NCBI GenBank assembly: GCA_020073305.1
Contig: JAIQFK010000017.1
Location: 87,928 to 151,927, forward strand
Reading direction: 5' to 3'
Source: Terriglobia bacterium
Lineage (GTDB): Bacteria; Acidobacteriota; Terriglobia; Bryobacterales; Bryobacteraceae
DNA: 64,000 nucleotides
Within the stretch, counting starts at the first letter, position 1; each line of letters starts with the position of its first letter. Positions 17,312 to 25,012 of the stretch are shown here, piece by piece. A program made the translations under genes and the position numbers. The notes under the pieces were generated by a model. That model saw only the letters and a list, made by a program, of their open reading frames with translations. It ran no database searches and had not been told where the DNA came from.

Positions 17312-18949
17312 GTGAAACAGAAGTTACCCACCCGCCGGATGCGCGAGCATCCGGATCTGGAACAATTGAAACGGCAGGCGAGGGAATTGCTGCGGGGGTT
17401 TGTCGCCGGCGAGGCGGAGGCCGTCGGAGAGGTTTACGCGCACTACCACGCACCGGACCGATCGAAATTCGCGCTGCACGACGCGCAACTTGTGATTGCC
17501 AGAAGCTACGGCTTCGAGAGCTGGCCCAAACTCAAGGCGTACGTGGATGGCGTCACGGTCCAGCGGGTGGCCGATGCCGTACGCACCGACGATCTGGCAA
17601 AGGTGCGGGCAATGCTGAAAGCTCGGCCGGAACTCGCCGATTTAGCCATGTCGTACGTCGACGAGCATCGACCTATCCACTTTGCGGTGATGAAACGGTC
17701 GCCGGAGATGGTGCGGCTGCTGATGCGGCATGGAGCGAATGCACGGCAAGGCATCCATCCGCACCGGGACGCGACAACAGCGTGGACCATCGCGAAGGAG
17801 CGCGGGTACGACGAGATCGTCGCGATTATCGAGGAGGAAGAGCACCGGCGCAGCGCGCCGCAGTGCGCGCCCAAAACGGAAGTACTCGGCGATGAGGCCG
17901 CCCGTGCAGCCGTGGCCGCAGGCGATATCGTTTGGCTGCGCGCGCGCCATGCCGAAGGAACACTGGTCAACCCGATCCGGTGGAATGGCGGCGGGTTGCT
18001 TACCGTCGCGGTGCGGCACACCCAGCCGGACCTGCTGCGGCTGATGCTGGACTTCGGTTTCGATCCGGATGAAAAGGTCTCGTCGGGCGAAGGCGATTGG
18101 GTGGCGTACTCGCAGGGATATCCGCTGTGGCAGTGTGCGGCACTTGGCAGGCGCGAGATGGCTGAGTTGCTGCTCGAGCGCGGCGCCAATCCCAACGTGC
18201 ACGTGGATTCGAGCGGCTCGTCGGTACACAGCGCGTACAGCCACAAGCAATGGGACATGGTCGAATTCTTGCGGCGGCACGGCGGCGTGGTGAGCGCGGA
18301 TACGGCGGCCATTTACCGCCAGACGGATCTGGCGCGGCAAATGCTGGCGGACGAGGCTCGCGGCACGCTGCCGGAGGGGATTGTTTCACCTGGCAAGCCG
18401 GTGGCAGAGGACCTCCTGCACTTCGGGGCCAGCGGCGGCGATCCCGAGATCGTCCGCATGGCTCTGGAACAAATCAACTGGCCGCGAAACGATCCGCGCT
18501 GGTTCGGTTCTCTGACCGAGCCACTTTATTTCTGGCATCACATTCCCTGGTTGTATGCGGGAAATCGCGAGTTCGATCGCGCTACGTATTTGCTCTGCTT
18601 CCGCCTCATTCTAGAGCGCTGCGGCCCCAACCTCATCGGAAGCTTTGGGCGGACGGTGCTGCATGAAGTCGCTGCGATGCGCGAGCACATCAGCGATGAC
18701 GAAGTGACGCCGTTCGCAACCGCGCTCCTCGATGCCGGCGCGAGAGTGGACATACGTGACGATCTCCTCAAGAGCACACCGCTTGGTTGGGCGTGCCGGT
18801 GGGGCCGAATCGAGCTGGTCAAGCTGCTGCTCGAACGCGGCGCGGATCCGGTGGAGGCGGATGCCGAATCCTGGGCGACGCCGCAAGCCTGGGCGCAGAG
18901 GATGGGAAACGAAGCCGTGCTCGCAGCGCTGCGGGGGCAATCGAGCTGA
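17312..18949 (+). CDS. Ankyrin-repeat protein
   Basis: A 545-residue soluble protein starting at GTG 17312 with AAGGAG five bases upstream. The N-terminal helix region (MREHPDLEQLKRQARELLRGF) is a typical acidobacterial ankyrin leader. Ankyrin units are visible as HRPIHFAVMKRSPEMVRLLMRHGANA, YPLWQCAALGRREMAELLLERGANPNV, and STPLGWACRWGRIELVKLLLERGADP, with diverged ones between. No catalytic domain or signal peptide is seen, so it probably mediates protein contacts in the cytoplasm. It converges with the dynamin-like gene, 11 bp apart. Confidence 0.85.
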   Translation: MKQKLPTRRMREHPDLEQLKRQARELLRGFVAGEAEAVGEVYAHYHAPDRSKFALHDAQLVIARSYGFESWPKLKAYVDGVTVQRVADAVRTDDLAKVRAMLKARPELADLAMSYVDEHRPIHFAVMKRSPEMVRLLMRHGANARQGIHPHRDATTAWTIAKERGYDEIVAIIEEEEHRRSAPQCAPKTEVLGDEAARAAVAAGDIVWLRARHAEGTLVNPIRWNGGGLLTVAVRHTQPDLLRLMLDFGFDPDEKVSSGEGDWVAYSQGYPLWQCAALGRREMAELLLERGANPNVHVDSSGSSVHSAYSHKQWDMVEFLRRHGGVVSADTAAIYRQTDLARQMLADEARGTLPEGIVSPGKPVAEDLLHFGASGGDPEIVRMALEQINWPRNDPRWFGSLTEPLYFWHHIPWLYAGNREFDRATYLLCFRLILERCGPNLIGSFGRTVLHEVAAMREHISDDEVTPFATALLDAGARVDIRDDLLKSTPLGWACRWGRIELVKLLLERGADPVEADAESWATPQAWAQRMGNEAVLAALRGQSS

Positions 18950-18960
18950 GTTCAGTCGCG

Positions 18961-20007
18961 TTATAGCTGGTCGCGTAGCTCTTCGAGCTTGAGCAAATCC
19001 GCACGAATTCGAGGCGCCTCCTGCCCAGCCGCGGCGATGAGTTTCTCGATTGTGCCGATCAAGCCATCGAGCCAGCGCATCGCTTCTTTTTCGAGAGCGG
19101 TTATGGACGCGTTCACCACCGCGTCCCACTGGCCGGCCAGCCGCGAAAGGTTCATGAAGACGACGTCAGCCACTTTGTGTTCAAAATGCCTTCTTACCAC
19201 GCCCCCGATCACCCACATCGGCAAGAGGAACGAAAGCAGCTCCCAATTGCGGTCGGTCTCGGCGGCTTTCGAAGCCAGGGTCAAATACTCGGAGCACTCG
19301 CTGAGCAAGGAATCGACTTTGTGGCGCAGGATGGCGGCGCGATGTTCGCCGGCTTCTGCGCGCGCCCGTGACAGCAACTTCTCATCGATCTCGGTGCGAA
19401 GGGATTCGAAGCCTGGCCGGGTCGAAAACGGAAACACCGCGAGGGGCTTGTCCCAGTACCGCGCGAGTTGCTTTTGCACGAACTCCTGAACCTGAGTGCG
19501 CTCGCTGTCGTCCAACACATCAACCTTGGTCAGCAAAAGCGAGATGTGCGGCGTATAGCGGCTCAAATTTCGGATCAACTCGATGTCATGTTGAGAAAGG
19601 GGCGGGTCCACGCCCACGGCGACCAGAGCCAGGCCGACATTGGGTAACCAGTCGAGCGAAGCCTCCGTGTTGTGTTCCAAGACACTCTCGAGGCCTGGTG
19701 TATCCACGAACCGGATCCCGCGGTATCGCTCCATCGCCGGCAGTTGTACACGAACGCATACCACGCGCCTGGAGTTTTCGGGGTTCTCGGTTTCGGAAAC
19801 GAATTCGCTGATGCGCTGCGACTGGATCGCCTGTGTGCTCCCGTCCCTGAACACAACCTCCGCGCGCTCGTCGGGCCCATACTCGATCTCGGTCCCTACG
19901 GTAGTGACCGGGATGGCGCCTACGGGCAGGATTCGCCTGGCCAACAGGTGATTGAGAACGCTGCTTTTCCCGGCCTTGAAACGTCCGAGTATCGCCACGT
20001 TAAGCAT
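18961..20007 (-). CDS. Dynamin-like GTPase (N-terminus probably lost by frameshift)
   Basis: The open frame from ATG 20007 encodes 348 residues. The G1 P-loop G-R-F-K-A-G-K-S-S is only eight residues from this start, G3 is F-V-D-T-P-G-L-E, and G4 is L-T-K-V-D-V. A hydrophobic stretch (LLSFLLPMWVIGG) and helical C-terminus follow, as in small bacterial dynamin-family proteins that act at membranes. Family members normally have 40 or more residues before the P-loop. Exactly such a segment is encoded in another frame at 20025-20147 (separate entry), so the true gene likely began at 20147. It follows the DUF190 genes on the same strand. Confidence 0.78.
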   Translation of the reverse strand: MLNVAILGRFKAGKSSVLNHLLARRILPVGAIPVTTVGTEIEYGPDERAEVVFRDGSTQAIQSQRISEFVSETENPENSRRVVCVRVQLPAMERYRGIRFVDTPGLESVLEHNTEASLDWLPNVGLALVAVGVDPPLSQHDIELIRNLSRYTPHISLLLTKVDVLDDSERTQVQEFVQKQLARYWDKPLAVFPFSTRPGFESLRTEIDEKLLSRARAEAGEHRAAILRHKVDSLLSECSEYLTLASKAAETDRNWELLSFLLPMWVIGGVVRRHFEHKVADVVFMNLSRLAGQWDAVVNASITALEKEAMRWLDGLIGTIEKLIAAAGQEAPRIRADLLKLEELRDQL

Positions 20008-20024
20008 CTCGTCGCCGGCAAAAC

Positions 20025-20147
20025 TCGGCAGGTCTCCAGGAAGTCATCCAGGGCGGCAATTTGATAACTCTGGCAGAGTTCGCCGGCTACCTGCAGTGCG
20101 TTCCGCGCAGTCTGGGTCGCAACGTGCGGTGTCGTGGCCTCGCTCAT
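20025..20147 (-). pseudogene. Out-of-frame N-terminal segment of the dynamin-like GTPase
   Basis: Reading from ATG 20147 gives MSEATTPHVATQTARNAL... ending QIAALDDFLETCR, a helical segment like the N-terminus of bacterial dynamin proteins. In the next frame the GTPase reads S-F-A-G-D-E-M-L-N-V-A-I-L-G-R. Joining at C-R / S-F would need the ribosome to slip back one base at CGA-GTTTT (about 20027), or one base is missing there. This could be a sequencing error, a true mutation, or programmed -1 shifting; the sequence alone cannot decide. Confidence 0.55.
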
Positions 20148-20181
20148 GGCAGAAGTGCCGTCAACAGATCAATCCGCGAGC

Positions 20182-20514
20182 TCAACCACCCGCCCTTTCC
20201 ACACGAATCATCTGCACTTCCGACACGGCCATTAACCCAGTATCCATCATTTCCGCGGCCACCGGCACGAGCCGCTCGATATTCTCTGCCGTATCGATAA
20301 TCGTGATCACCACGGGCCGGTCGCTCCGAACCAAATGCGCTTTGTGCATCTCGGCGGTTTCCCCGTAGCCTTCGAGGCCCAGAAAGACCGAGGCCCCGGC
20401 GATCTTTAGCTCCCGGCATTTCGCGACGATCGCCTCGTACAGCGGCTTGCCCTCGAAGCGATCCGATTCCGAGATGTGAATGCGCAGGATTTTAGCGGTT
20501 TGAATCGGTCGCAT
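20182..20514 (-). CDS. DUF190 protein (single domain)
   Basis: A 110-residue protein of the DUF190 family, whose fold resembles PII-like ferredoxin-fold trimers. It shows the family pattern K-I-L-R-I-H-I-S-E-S-D-R-F-E-G-K-P-L-Y-E-A-I-V, then G-A-S-V-F-L-G-L-E-G-Y-G and VVITIIDTAENI. DUF190 genes are very often beside crcB fluoride channels. It overlaps the upstream double-domain gene by 23 bp, implying coupled translation. Biochemical role unknown. Confidence 0.85.
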   Translation of the reverse strand: MRPIQTAKILRIHISESDRFEGKPLYEAIVAKCRELKIAGASVFLGLEGYGETAEMHKAHLVRSDRPVVITIIDTAENIERLVPVAAEMMDTGLMAVSEVQMIRVERAGG

Positions 20515-21226
20515 CGGGCGCCTCCGCTACCTTCTGACTTCGAACCATCCGCACAATGTCGGCGTCGGAGATCACAATCAGGCCGTCTTCCAGCATGTCC
20601 TCAATCGCTGCAGCCGCGGCCATGATTTTTTCCGGACTGTCAATCACCGACAGCATGATGGGCATGTCGCGCGATACGTGGAAAAAGCTCTTCTTGTGCT
20701 GGTGGCCCTTAGCCCCATAACCGAGAATGCCGCGATACACAGTGGCGCCGGCGATGTCCATCATGCGCAGCTTCTTCACGATCGCGTCATAGAGTGGCTC
20801 GCCGTGCCACTTGTCTGCCTCTCCGATGAACACCCGCAGCAGCTTGGCGTGGCCCGCCTTGCGTTCATGCGGAAGCTTCGGCTCGGGCCGGGTTGACTTG
20901 CGGGCGAGTTTGATGACCGTGGTGTCTTGCACCTCGATGAGCCCGTCGGTGACCATTTCGTAGAGAGTGGGCAGAATCTCCTCTACCTTTTCGGGCGTTT
21001 CGACAAACTCGATTCGGATCGGCAGGTGCTGCGCCAACACCTCAATCTTGGGCGTGTGCAGCATTTGATGCGAGCCGAATCCTGCATAAGCGCGGGTGGC
21101 CGTCGCGCCCGAGACTCCCTTGTGCATGAGAAAGCTCATGATGGAATCGTGCAGCGCCGTCATGTGATGCTGGGTGTCTTCATTGATGAAGATGGTAACC
21201 TTCTTCGCGGGACCCTTTGTCAGCAT
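20492..21226 (-). CDS. Tandem-domain DUF190 protein
   Basis: A 244-residue protein that is an internal duplication of DUF190. Domain 1 (about 5-110) contains KKVTIFINEDTQHHMTALHDSIM, GATATRAYAGFGSHQ, and a PIRIEFVETPEKVEEILPTL strand. Domain 2 (about 128-235) contains KLLRVFIGEADKWHGEPLYDAIV, GATVYRGILGYGAKG and PIMLSVIDSPEKIM. With the single-domain gene downstream the unit carries three DUF190 copies. It starts 11 bp after crcB and so should be under the fluoride riboswitch. A pseudo-trimer formed from two plus one domains is a reasonable inference. Confidence 0.87.
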   Translation of the reverse strand: MLTKGPAKKVTIFINEDTQHHMTALHDSIMSFLMHKGVSGATATRAYAGFGSHQMLHTPKIEVLAQHLPIRIEFVETPEKVEEILPTLYEMVTDGLIEVQDTTVIKLARKSTRPEPKLPHERKAGHAKLLRVFIGEADKWHGEPLYDAIVKKLRMMDIAGATVYRGILGYGAKGHQHKKSFFHVSRDMPIMLSVIDSPEKIMAAAAAIEDMLEDGLIVISDADIVRMVRSQKVAEAPDATDSNR

Positions 21227-21236
21227 TCCGCCTCCT

Positions 21237-21617
21237 TTACAGCCAACGCCGAAGGGCGAGCAACGCGCCCAGCCATACGCCGAGATAGCCGAGCGCCACG
21301 CTGCCCGTCAGGTACAGCATACCCATCCAGCGCGCGCCATCGCGAACCGCCTGATAGGTCTCGTACTCGAAGCTGGAAAACGTCGTGTATCCGCCGAGAA
21401 TCCCCACCACTAGGAACAGGCGCCAGTTCGGGTGCGGCTGCAACCGCTCTGTGAATAGCGCCATCAGCACCCCGATCAGGAACGAGCCGGTGATGTTGAT
21501 GATGAACGTGCCAAGCGGAAACCGCCCGCCGTATTTCGCCATGATCCACGTGCCCGCCACGTAGCGCGCCAAACCCCCGAGCCCGGCTCCCGCCAGCACT
21601 ACCAAGTATCTGTCCAA
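21237..21617 (-). CDS. crcB: Fluoride channel CrcB/Fluc
   Basis: A 126-residue, four-helix membrane protein. Family signatures are G-A-G-L-G-G-L-A-R-Y near the N-terminus, GTFIINITGSFLIGVL with the pore Asn, and G-I-L-G-G-Y-T-T-F-S-S-F-E-Y-E with the channel Phe and Thr-Ser residues. CrcB forms dual-topology dimers exporting fluoride. The start is TTG 21617; AAGAGGAG lies 10-14 bases upstream. A fluoride riboswitch is present in the leader, confirming the assignment independently. Confidence 0.93.
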   Translation of the reverse strand: MDRYLVVLAGAGLGGLARYVAGTWIMAKYGGRFPLGTFIINITGSFLIGVLMALFTERLQPHPNWRLFLVVGILGGYTTFSSFEYETYQAVRDGARWMGMLYLTGSVALGYLGVWLGALLALRRWL

Positions 21618-21693
21618 ACGTGATTGTCTCCTCTTGAGTGTGTTTTGTGGTTTGCTGCGAGGGCTGGAACCAACACTCCCACAGGAAAAACCA

Positions 21694-21745
21694 CTGTAGG
21701 AGTTATTGGCCGTTGTGGACGGCGTTAAGCGAACTCCACCGCTCG
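21694..21745 (-). promoter_or_regulatory. Fluoride riboswitch (crcB RNA)
   Basis: On the minus strand: P1 stem AGCG/CGCT closing the loop GTGGAGTT; a hairpin GCCGT-CCACA-ACGGC; then CAATAACTCCTACAG. The loop GGAGTT pairs with AACTCC to form the pseudoknot that defines the fluoride aptamer, and the 3' ...CTCCTACAG matches the motif's conserved end. Directly downstream, CTCCTACAG can instead pair with CTGTGGGAG, an alternative hairpin that would break the pseudoknot: a plausible expression platform. A TATAAA box lies upstream. It sits ~75 bases before crcB. Confidence 0.85.
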
Positions 21746-21775
21746 AACCAATTTATAACAAGGACAGCGTCCCGT

Positions 21776-22306
21776 CTAGTTCTTGTGGTGCAGGCGGCTG
21801 CAGGCGGCCTCGGCGCCGCTCGAGTCGATCGCTGTCTTGCCCTCTTCGATGTACTGGATCTTGCCTTCTTTGTCGACCACGAACGTCGACCGGTTGGCGA
21901 TGCCCAACTCGGCAATGAGCACTCCGTAGTCTTTGGCCACTTGCCGCTTGGAGAAGTCGCTCAACAGCGGGAAGGTCAGCTTATTTTTTTCCGCGAATTC
22001 TTTTTGCGACGGGGTGAAATCTTCACTGATGCCGAACACCTGAGTGTCGGCGCCATCGAATTTGGCGATACCAGCCTGGTACGCCAGCATTTCTTTGGTT
22101 CAACCGCCGGTGAACGCCGCCGGAAAGAATGCCAGCACCACATTCTTCTTGTCGCGGAAATCCGACAGCTTGACCTGCTGCCCGGTAGTCGAGGGCAACG
22201 TAAAATCCGGCGCCTCATCGCCAACTTTCAGTTGAGTCTTCGGCGGGTTCACTTGGCCGAACAGAATTGTCGCCGTGGCCAGCGCGAGGTAACAAAAATT
22301 ACACAT
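21776..22306 (-). CDS. Selenocysteine-containing exported peroxiredoxin (UGA = Sec69)
   Basis: Two collinear same-frame segments are separated only by one UGA (22100-22102). Read through, they give a 176-residue AhpC/TSA-type peroxiredoxin: leader [32 protein letters not shown], then [41 protein letters not shown] and [12 protein letters not shown]. The UGA is precisely the peroxidatic position of the P-x-x-x-T-x-x-C motif (P62, T66, U69), and a SECIS-like hairpin follows. Sec peroxiredoxins are known in some bacteria. A Cys at 169 might resolve the selenenic acid. The enzyme would reduce peroxides in the periplasm. No selA/selB/selC/selD genes are in this window. Confidence 0.85.
22063..22102 (-). 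promoter_or_regulatory. Bacterial SECIS element following the Sec UGA
   Basis: After the UGA at 22100-22102 comes a 13-base spacer and then UGGCG-UACCA-GGC-UGGUA-U-CGCCA (22063-22086). This is a ten-pair stem with a single bulged U and a GGC tip, the tip being 24-26 bases after UGA. Bacterial SECIS hairpins recognised by SelB lie within the reading frame at this distance and carry G residues in the apical loop plus a bulged U. Here the bulge is on the 3' side rather than the 5' side as in E. coli fdhF. Confidence 0.75.
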
Positions 22307-22363
22307 GCATCCTCCTGACTAAGACGAGAGGCTACCATGATTCGCCGCCTCGCGCAAAACCGA

Positions 22364-23335
22364 TCAGAACCCGATTTGCAGTTGTGTCAGGAAGACCCCG
22401 CTCAGCCGGACCGACGCAGGCTCCTGGCGCACGCCGCCATTCGCCTCGATGCGCACCTTCCGCCAGGGGTAGTAATTCGCGCCAGCCAGCCAGGTCTGCG
22501 TTCTGGCGTTCGCCTTATCTGTATTCGAGGTGTACCAATCGTCGCGAACCAGGCCCTCCCACTTCTTCGACCAGTGCCACACGGCCAGCGCGTAGCCGCC
22601 GCGCCGGTGGGTGTTTCCGTCGCGGCCCCACAAATATTCCGCGTCTACCGTCAACGGCCCGCGGACGTAGCGGGCCTCGGCGCTTTGGCGGATCTTCTCC
22701 TTATGCGCCGGAGCGGAAAAACTCCGGTACATGTCGCCTGCAATCTGCAGGCCGTGCCAAACGTGCGCCACTGCGCGGGCCGCGGCGGCGTGGTAACGCG
22801 GTTGCGGGGAGTTTATCAGCAACTCACCACTGAACACCCCGGCGAAATACTCGATAGAGCGTGACGATCCGAAAGTGCCCGAAAGCTGAACTCCAGAATC
22901 CCGCCCCTGCGTGCCGATGTCGCGCGCTGGAACGAGTGCGTTCACCGCTTTGGCTCGTTCGATTGGCACTTCGAGATTATCCGCAGTCAGGCTGGACAAA
23001 CTAAATGGAAGCTTGAACTGACCGGCTGTGAATTTCAACGCTCGCGCCACCTTGAATTCCACCTCCGCGTCCAGCAGGTTCGGCAGCTTCACAACGTCCC
23101 CTTGAATCAGGTAGCTGATTCGTCGCCCCAGTTCGCCGCTCATCAACAGCCGGACTCTCCGGACCTCCAGCCGGTCCGGCGTGTCGCGGGTATCCGTGAA
23201 ACGGCCTTGAACGTACCCGCTCAAGTGAAAGACGGAGCCATTACTTGGAGCGGGAGCAGGGCTCTGGGGCTGGGTGTTGTTGTCGCCCGCCAGCGCACCC
23301 AGACACAGAATCGCTGCCACCACCCCGGAGAACAT
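22364..23335 (-). CDS. Phosphate-selective porin O/P-like outer-membrane protein
   Basis: A 323-residue beta-barrel. After a leader (FSGVVAAILCLGALAG) and a Pro-rich linker it reads SGYVQGRFTDTRDTPDRLEVRRVRLLMSG and LDAEVEFKVARALKFTAGQFKLPFS, which are the OprP/OprO-family signatures, then alternating strands with aromatic belts to the final QLQIGF. Such porins pass phosphate or other anions across the outer membrane. It is monocistronic, 57 bp upstream of the selenoprotein gene on the same strand. The ligand is not determinable. Confidence 0.82.
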   Translation of the reverse strand: MFSGVVAAILCLGALAGDNNTQPQSPAPAPSNGSVFHLSGYVQGRFTDTRDTPDRLEVRRVRLLMSGELGRRISYLIQGDVVKLPNLLDAEVEFKVARALKFTAGQFKLPFSLSSLTADNLEVPIERAKAVNALVPARDIGTQGRDSGVQLSGTFGSSRSIEYFAGVFSGELLINSPQPRYHAAAARAVAHVWHGLQIAGDMYRSFSAPAHKEKIRQSAEARYVRGPLTVDAEYLWGRDGNTHRRGGYALAVWHWSKKWEGLVRDDWYTSNTDKANARTQTWLAGANYYPWRKVRIEANGGVRQEPASVRLSGVFLTQLQIGF

Positions 23336-23384
23336 CGATCCAGTTTACTTGCGATCTTGTCTGGAGAGCCTGCGCGCCGCCCGG

Positions 23385-24050
23385 CTATACCGCCCAGGAG
23401 CTGTCTTCCACCGCGTTGGCAAGCGTTTGATTGGCTTCGCGGGGGCGCATCATCTCAAGCCGGATGGCATCGGTCAGAGCGAGCCAGCTCGCCTCAATGA
23501 TGTCGTCGGAAACGCCGGCGGTGCGCCAGGTATGATCGCCATCGGACCAATCGATCAGCACGCGCACCCTTGCCGCCGTGCCCGCCTGCGGTTCGAGCAT
23601 GCGGACGCCGTAGTCGATGAGCTTCACGTTACCAATCGACGCGTACACCGTTGCGAGACACTGGCGCAACGCCAGGTCAAGCGCGTTCACGGGCCCGTGG
23701 CCGGATGCGTTGGCGGTGAGGATTGCGCTCTCGGACTCAATCGTAACCTCGGCGGTAGTCTGTAAACCGTAGGCCGCGCGCATTCGCGTGGTTACCGCGT
23801 AGCCGAGCACCTTGAAGAAGCGCGCGCCGGGTTGTGCCGCTTCGCGCACCAGCAACTCCAGAGTGCCGTCCGCGCCTTCGAGGTCGTAACCCTCCGCCTC
23901 TTTGTCGCGGACGATCTCGAACAGCTCGCGCCGGGCTTCGGCGGAGAGCCGCATCACGGCACCGCAATGAACCAGTTTGGCAAGCAGATCGCCGGCATCG
24001 GCAACACCCGTGAGCTTCTTGGGCTCCTCGACCACACCACTGCGTGACAT
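23385..24050 (-). CDS. Free-standing C-terminal regulatory (LeuA-dimer) domain of citramalate synthase
   Basis: A 221-residue protein that aligns in pattern only with the last ~40% of CimA-type citramalate synthase: linker RLSAEARRELFEIVRDKEAEGYDLEGADGTLELLVREA, FFKVLGYAVTT, then the LeuA-dimer allosteric domain with GHGPVNALDLALRQCL, KLIDYGVRML, GTAARVRVLIDW and IIEASWLALTDAI. The catalytic TIM barrel (HMGL-like domain) is absent, and there is no room for it: the ATG lies two bases after the ilvE stop. In CimA/LeuA this domain binds isoleucine or leucine for feedback control. It may regulate a separately encoded synthase or the oxidoreductase of its operon, or be a relic. Confidence 0.82.
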   Translation of the reverse strand: MSRSGVVEEPKKLTGVADAGDLLAKLVHCGAVMRLSAEARRELFEIVRDKEAEGYDLEGADGTLELLVREAAQPGARFFKVLGYAVTTRMRAAYGLQTTAEVTIESESAILTANASGHGPVNALDLALRQCLATVYASIGNVKLIDYGVRMLEPQAGTAARVRVLIDWSDGDHTWRTAGVSDDIIEASWLALTDAIRLEMMRPREANQTLANAVEDSSWAV

Positions 24051-24052
24051 AG

Positions 24053-25012
24053 CTACGCCGCCTTTCCCGCCGCCACGGACCGGTACACCGGCCAGAGCCA
24101 GCGGCGATATGCCGGCATGCGGCCGTGAGTCGCTTCGACGTATAGGGACTTCAACTTCTCCGTAACCGGACCGACTACGCCCATCCCTATGGGGCGATGA
24201 TCGATGCTGATGATGGGTGCTACTTCGACTGCCGTGCCGGTGAAGAACACCTCGTCCGAAACATACAGTTCGCTGCGGCCGATCGAGCGCTCCACCACTT
24301 CCAGCTTCATCTCGTTGCGCGCCAGTTCCATGACGCTCGCGCGCGTGATTCCTTCGAGAATGTTGTCGGTTCCCGGCGGAGTGAACAGCTTGCCGTTCCG
24401 CACCATGAAAAGGTTGCAGGTGGCCCCTTCGGCCACGTGGCCGGTTTCGGTTAGAAAAATCGCCTCATCGTAGCCATTGTGCCGCGCCTCATCGGTGGCC
24501 AGCACGCTGTTCACGTAGGCGCCGCAGATCTTCGCGCGGCCGGGAATGGCTGTGTCCTCAATCCGGCGCCAGGAGACCACGCCCGCTGTCAGGCCGTGGC
24601 GGCTGTCGAAGTAGTCGCCAAACGGCACCACCACCAGCGCGTACGCGTCATTCTCGTCCGGCGCCACTCCGATCCTCGCCGACGACTTGTACGCCAGGGG
24701 CCGCACATACACATGCGAGCGGAAGCCGTTGAGCCGGCACAATTCCGCGGTCAGCTCGCAGAGTTCCTTGGCGGAAGGCGGAATTTCAATACGAATGATT
24801 CCCGCGTTCCGTTTCCAGCGTTCGAAGTGTTCCATCGGCCGCACCAGAAACAGGTCTTGCTCTTTCTCTTCGTAGTAGCCGCGGATGCCTTCGAACACTC
24901 CGGTGCCGTAATTCAACGCGTGCGTCAGAATGTTGACATTGGCTTCGGCCAGCGGAAGGAATTGGTTGTTGAACCAGACGATGGTTTTCCCACTGGGCGA
25001 CTCGGTGGTCAT
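24053..25012 (-). CDS. ilvE: Branched-chain amino acid aminotransferase
   Basis: A 319-residue PLP enzyme of fold type IV. I start at ATG 25012, which has GGAGG upstream and overlaps the previous stop as ATGA. Signatures: WFNNQFLPLAEANVNILTHALNYGTGVFEGIRGY, R-P-L-A-Y-K-S, catalytic Lys in R-A-K-I-C-G-A-Y-V-N-S (aligned with the family 'K..G.Y.NS'), E-A-I-F-L-T-E-T-G-H-V-A-E-G-A-T-C-N-L-F, and LEGITRASVMELA. It interconverts Val/Leu/Ile and their 2-oxoacids. Co-transcription with a 2-oxoacid:ferredoxin oxidoreductase indicates a joint branched-chain catabolic (or reverse, anabolic) module. Confidence 0.92.
   Translation of the reverse strand: MTTESPSGKTIVWFNNQFLPLAEANVNILTHALNYGTGVFEGIRGYYEEKEQDLFLVRPMEHFERWKRNAGIIRIEIPPSAKELCELTAELCRLNGFRSHVYVRPLAYKSSARIGVAPDENDAYALVVVPFGDYFDSRHGLTAGVVSWRRIEDTAIPGRAKICGAYVNSVLATDEARHNGYDEAIFLTETGHVAEGATCNLFMVRNGKLFTPPGTDNILEGITRASVMELARNEMKLEVVERSIGRSELYVSDEVFFTGTAVEVAPIISIDHRPIGMGVVGPVTEKLKSLYVEATHGRMPAYRRWLWPVYRSVAAGKAA

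Noticed and set aside
22100..22102. In-frame stop splitting the peroxiredoxin, read as a pseudogene
   Set aside because: Both halves are fully conserved, the UGA replaces the exact catalytic Cys, and a SECIS-like hairpin follows; recoding is the better explanation.
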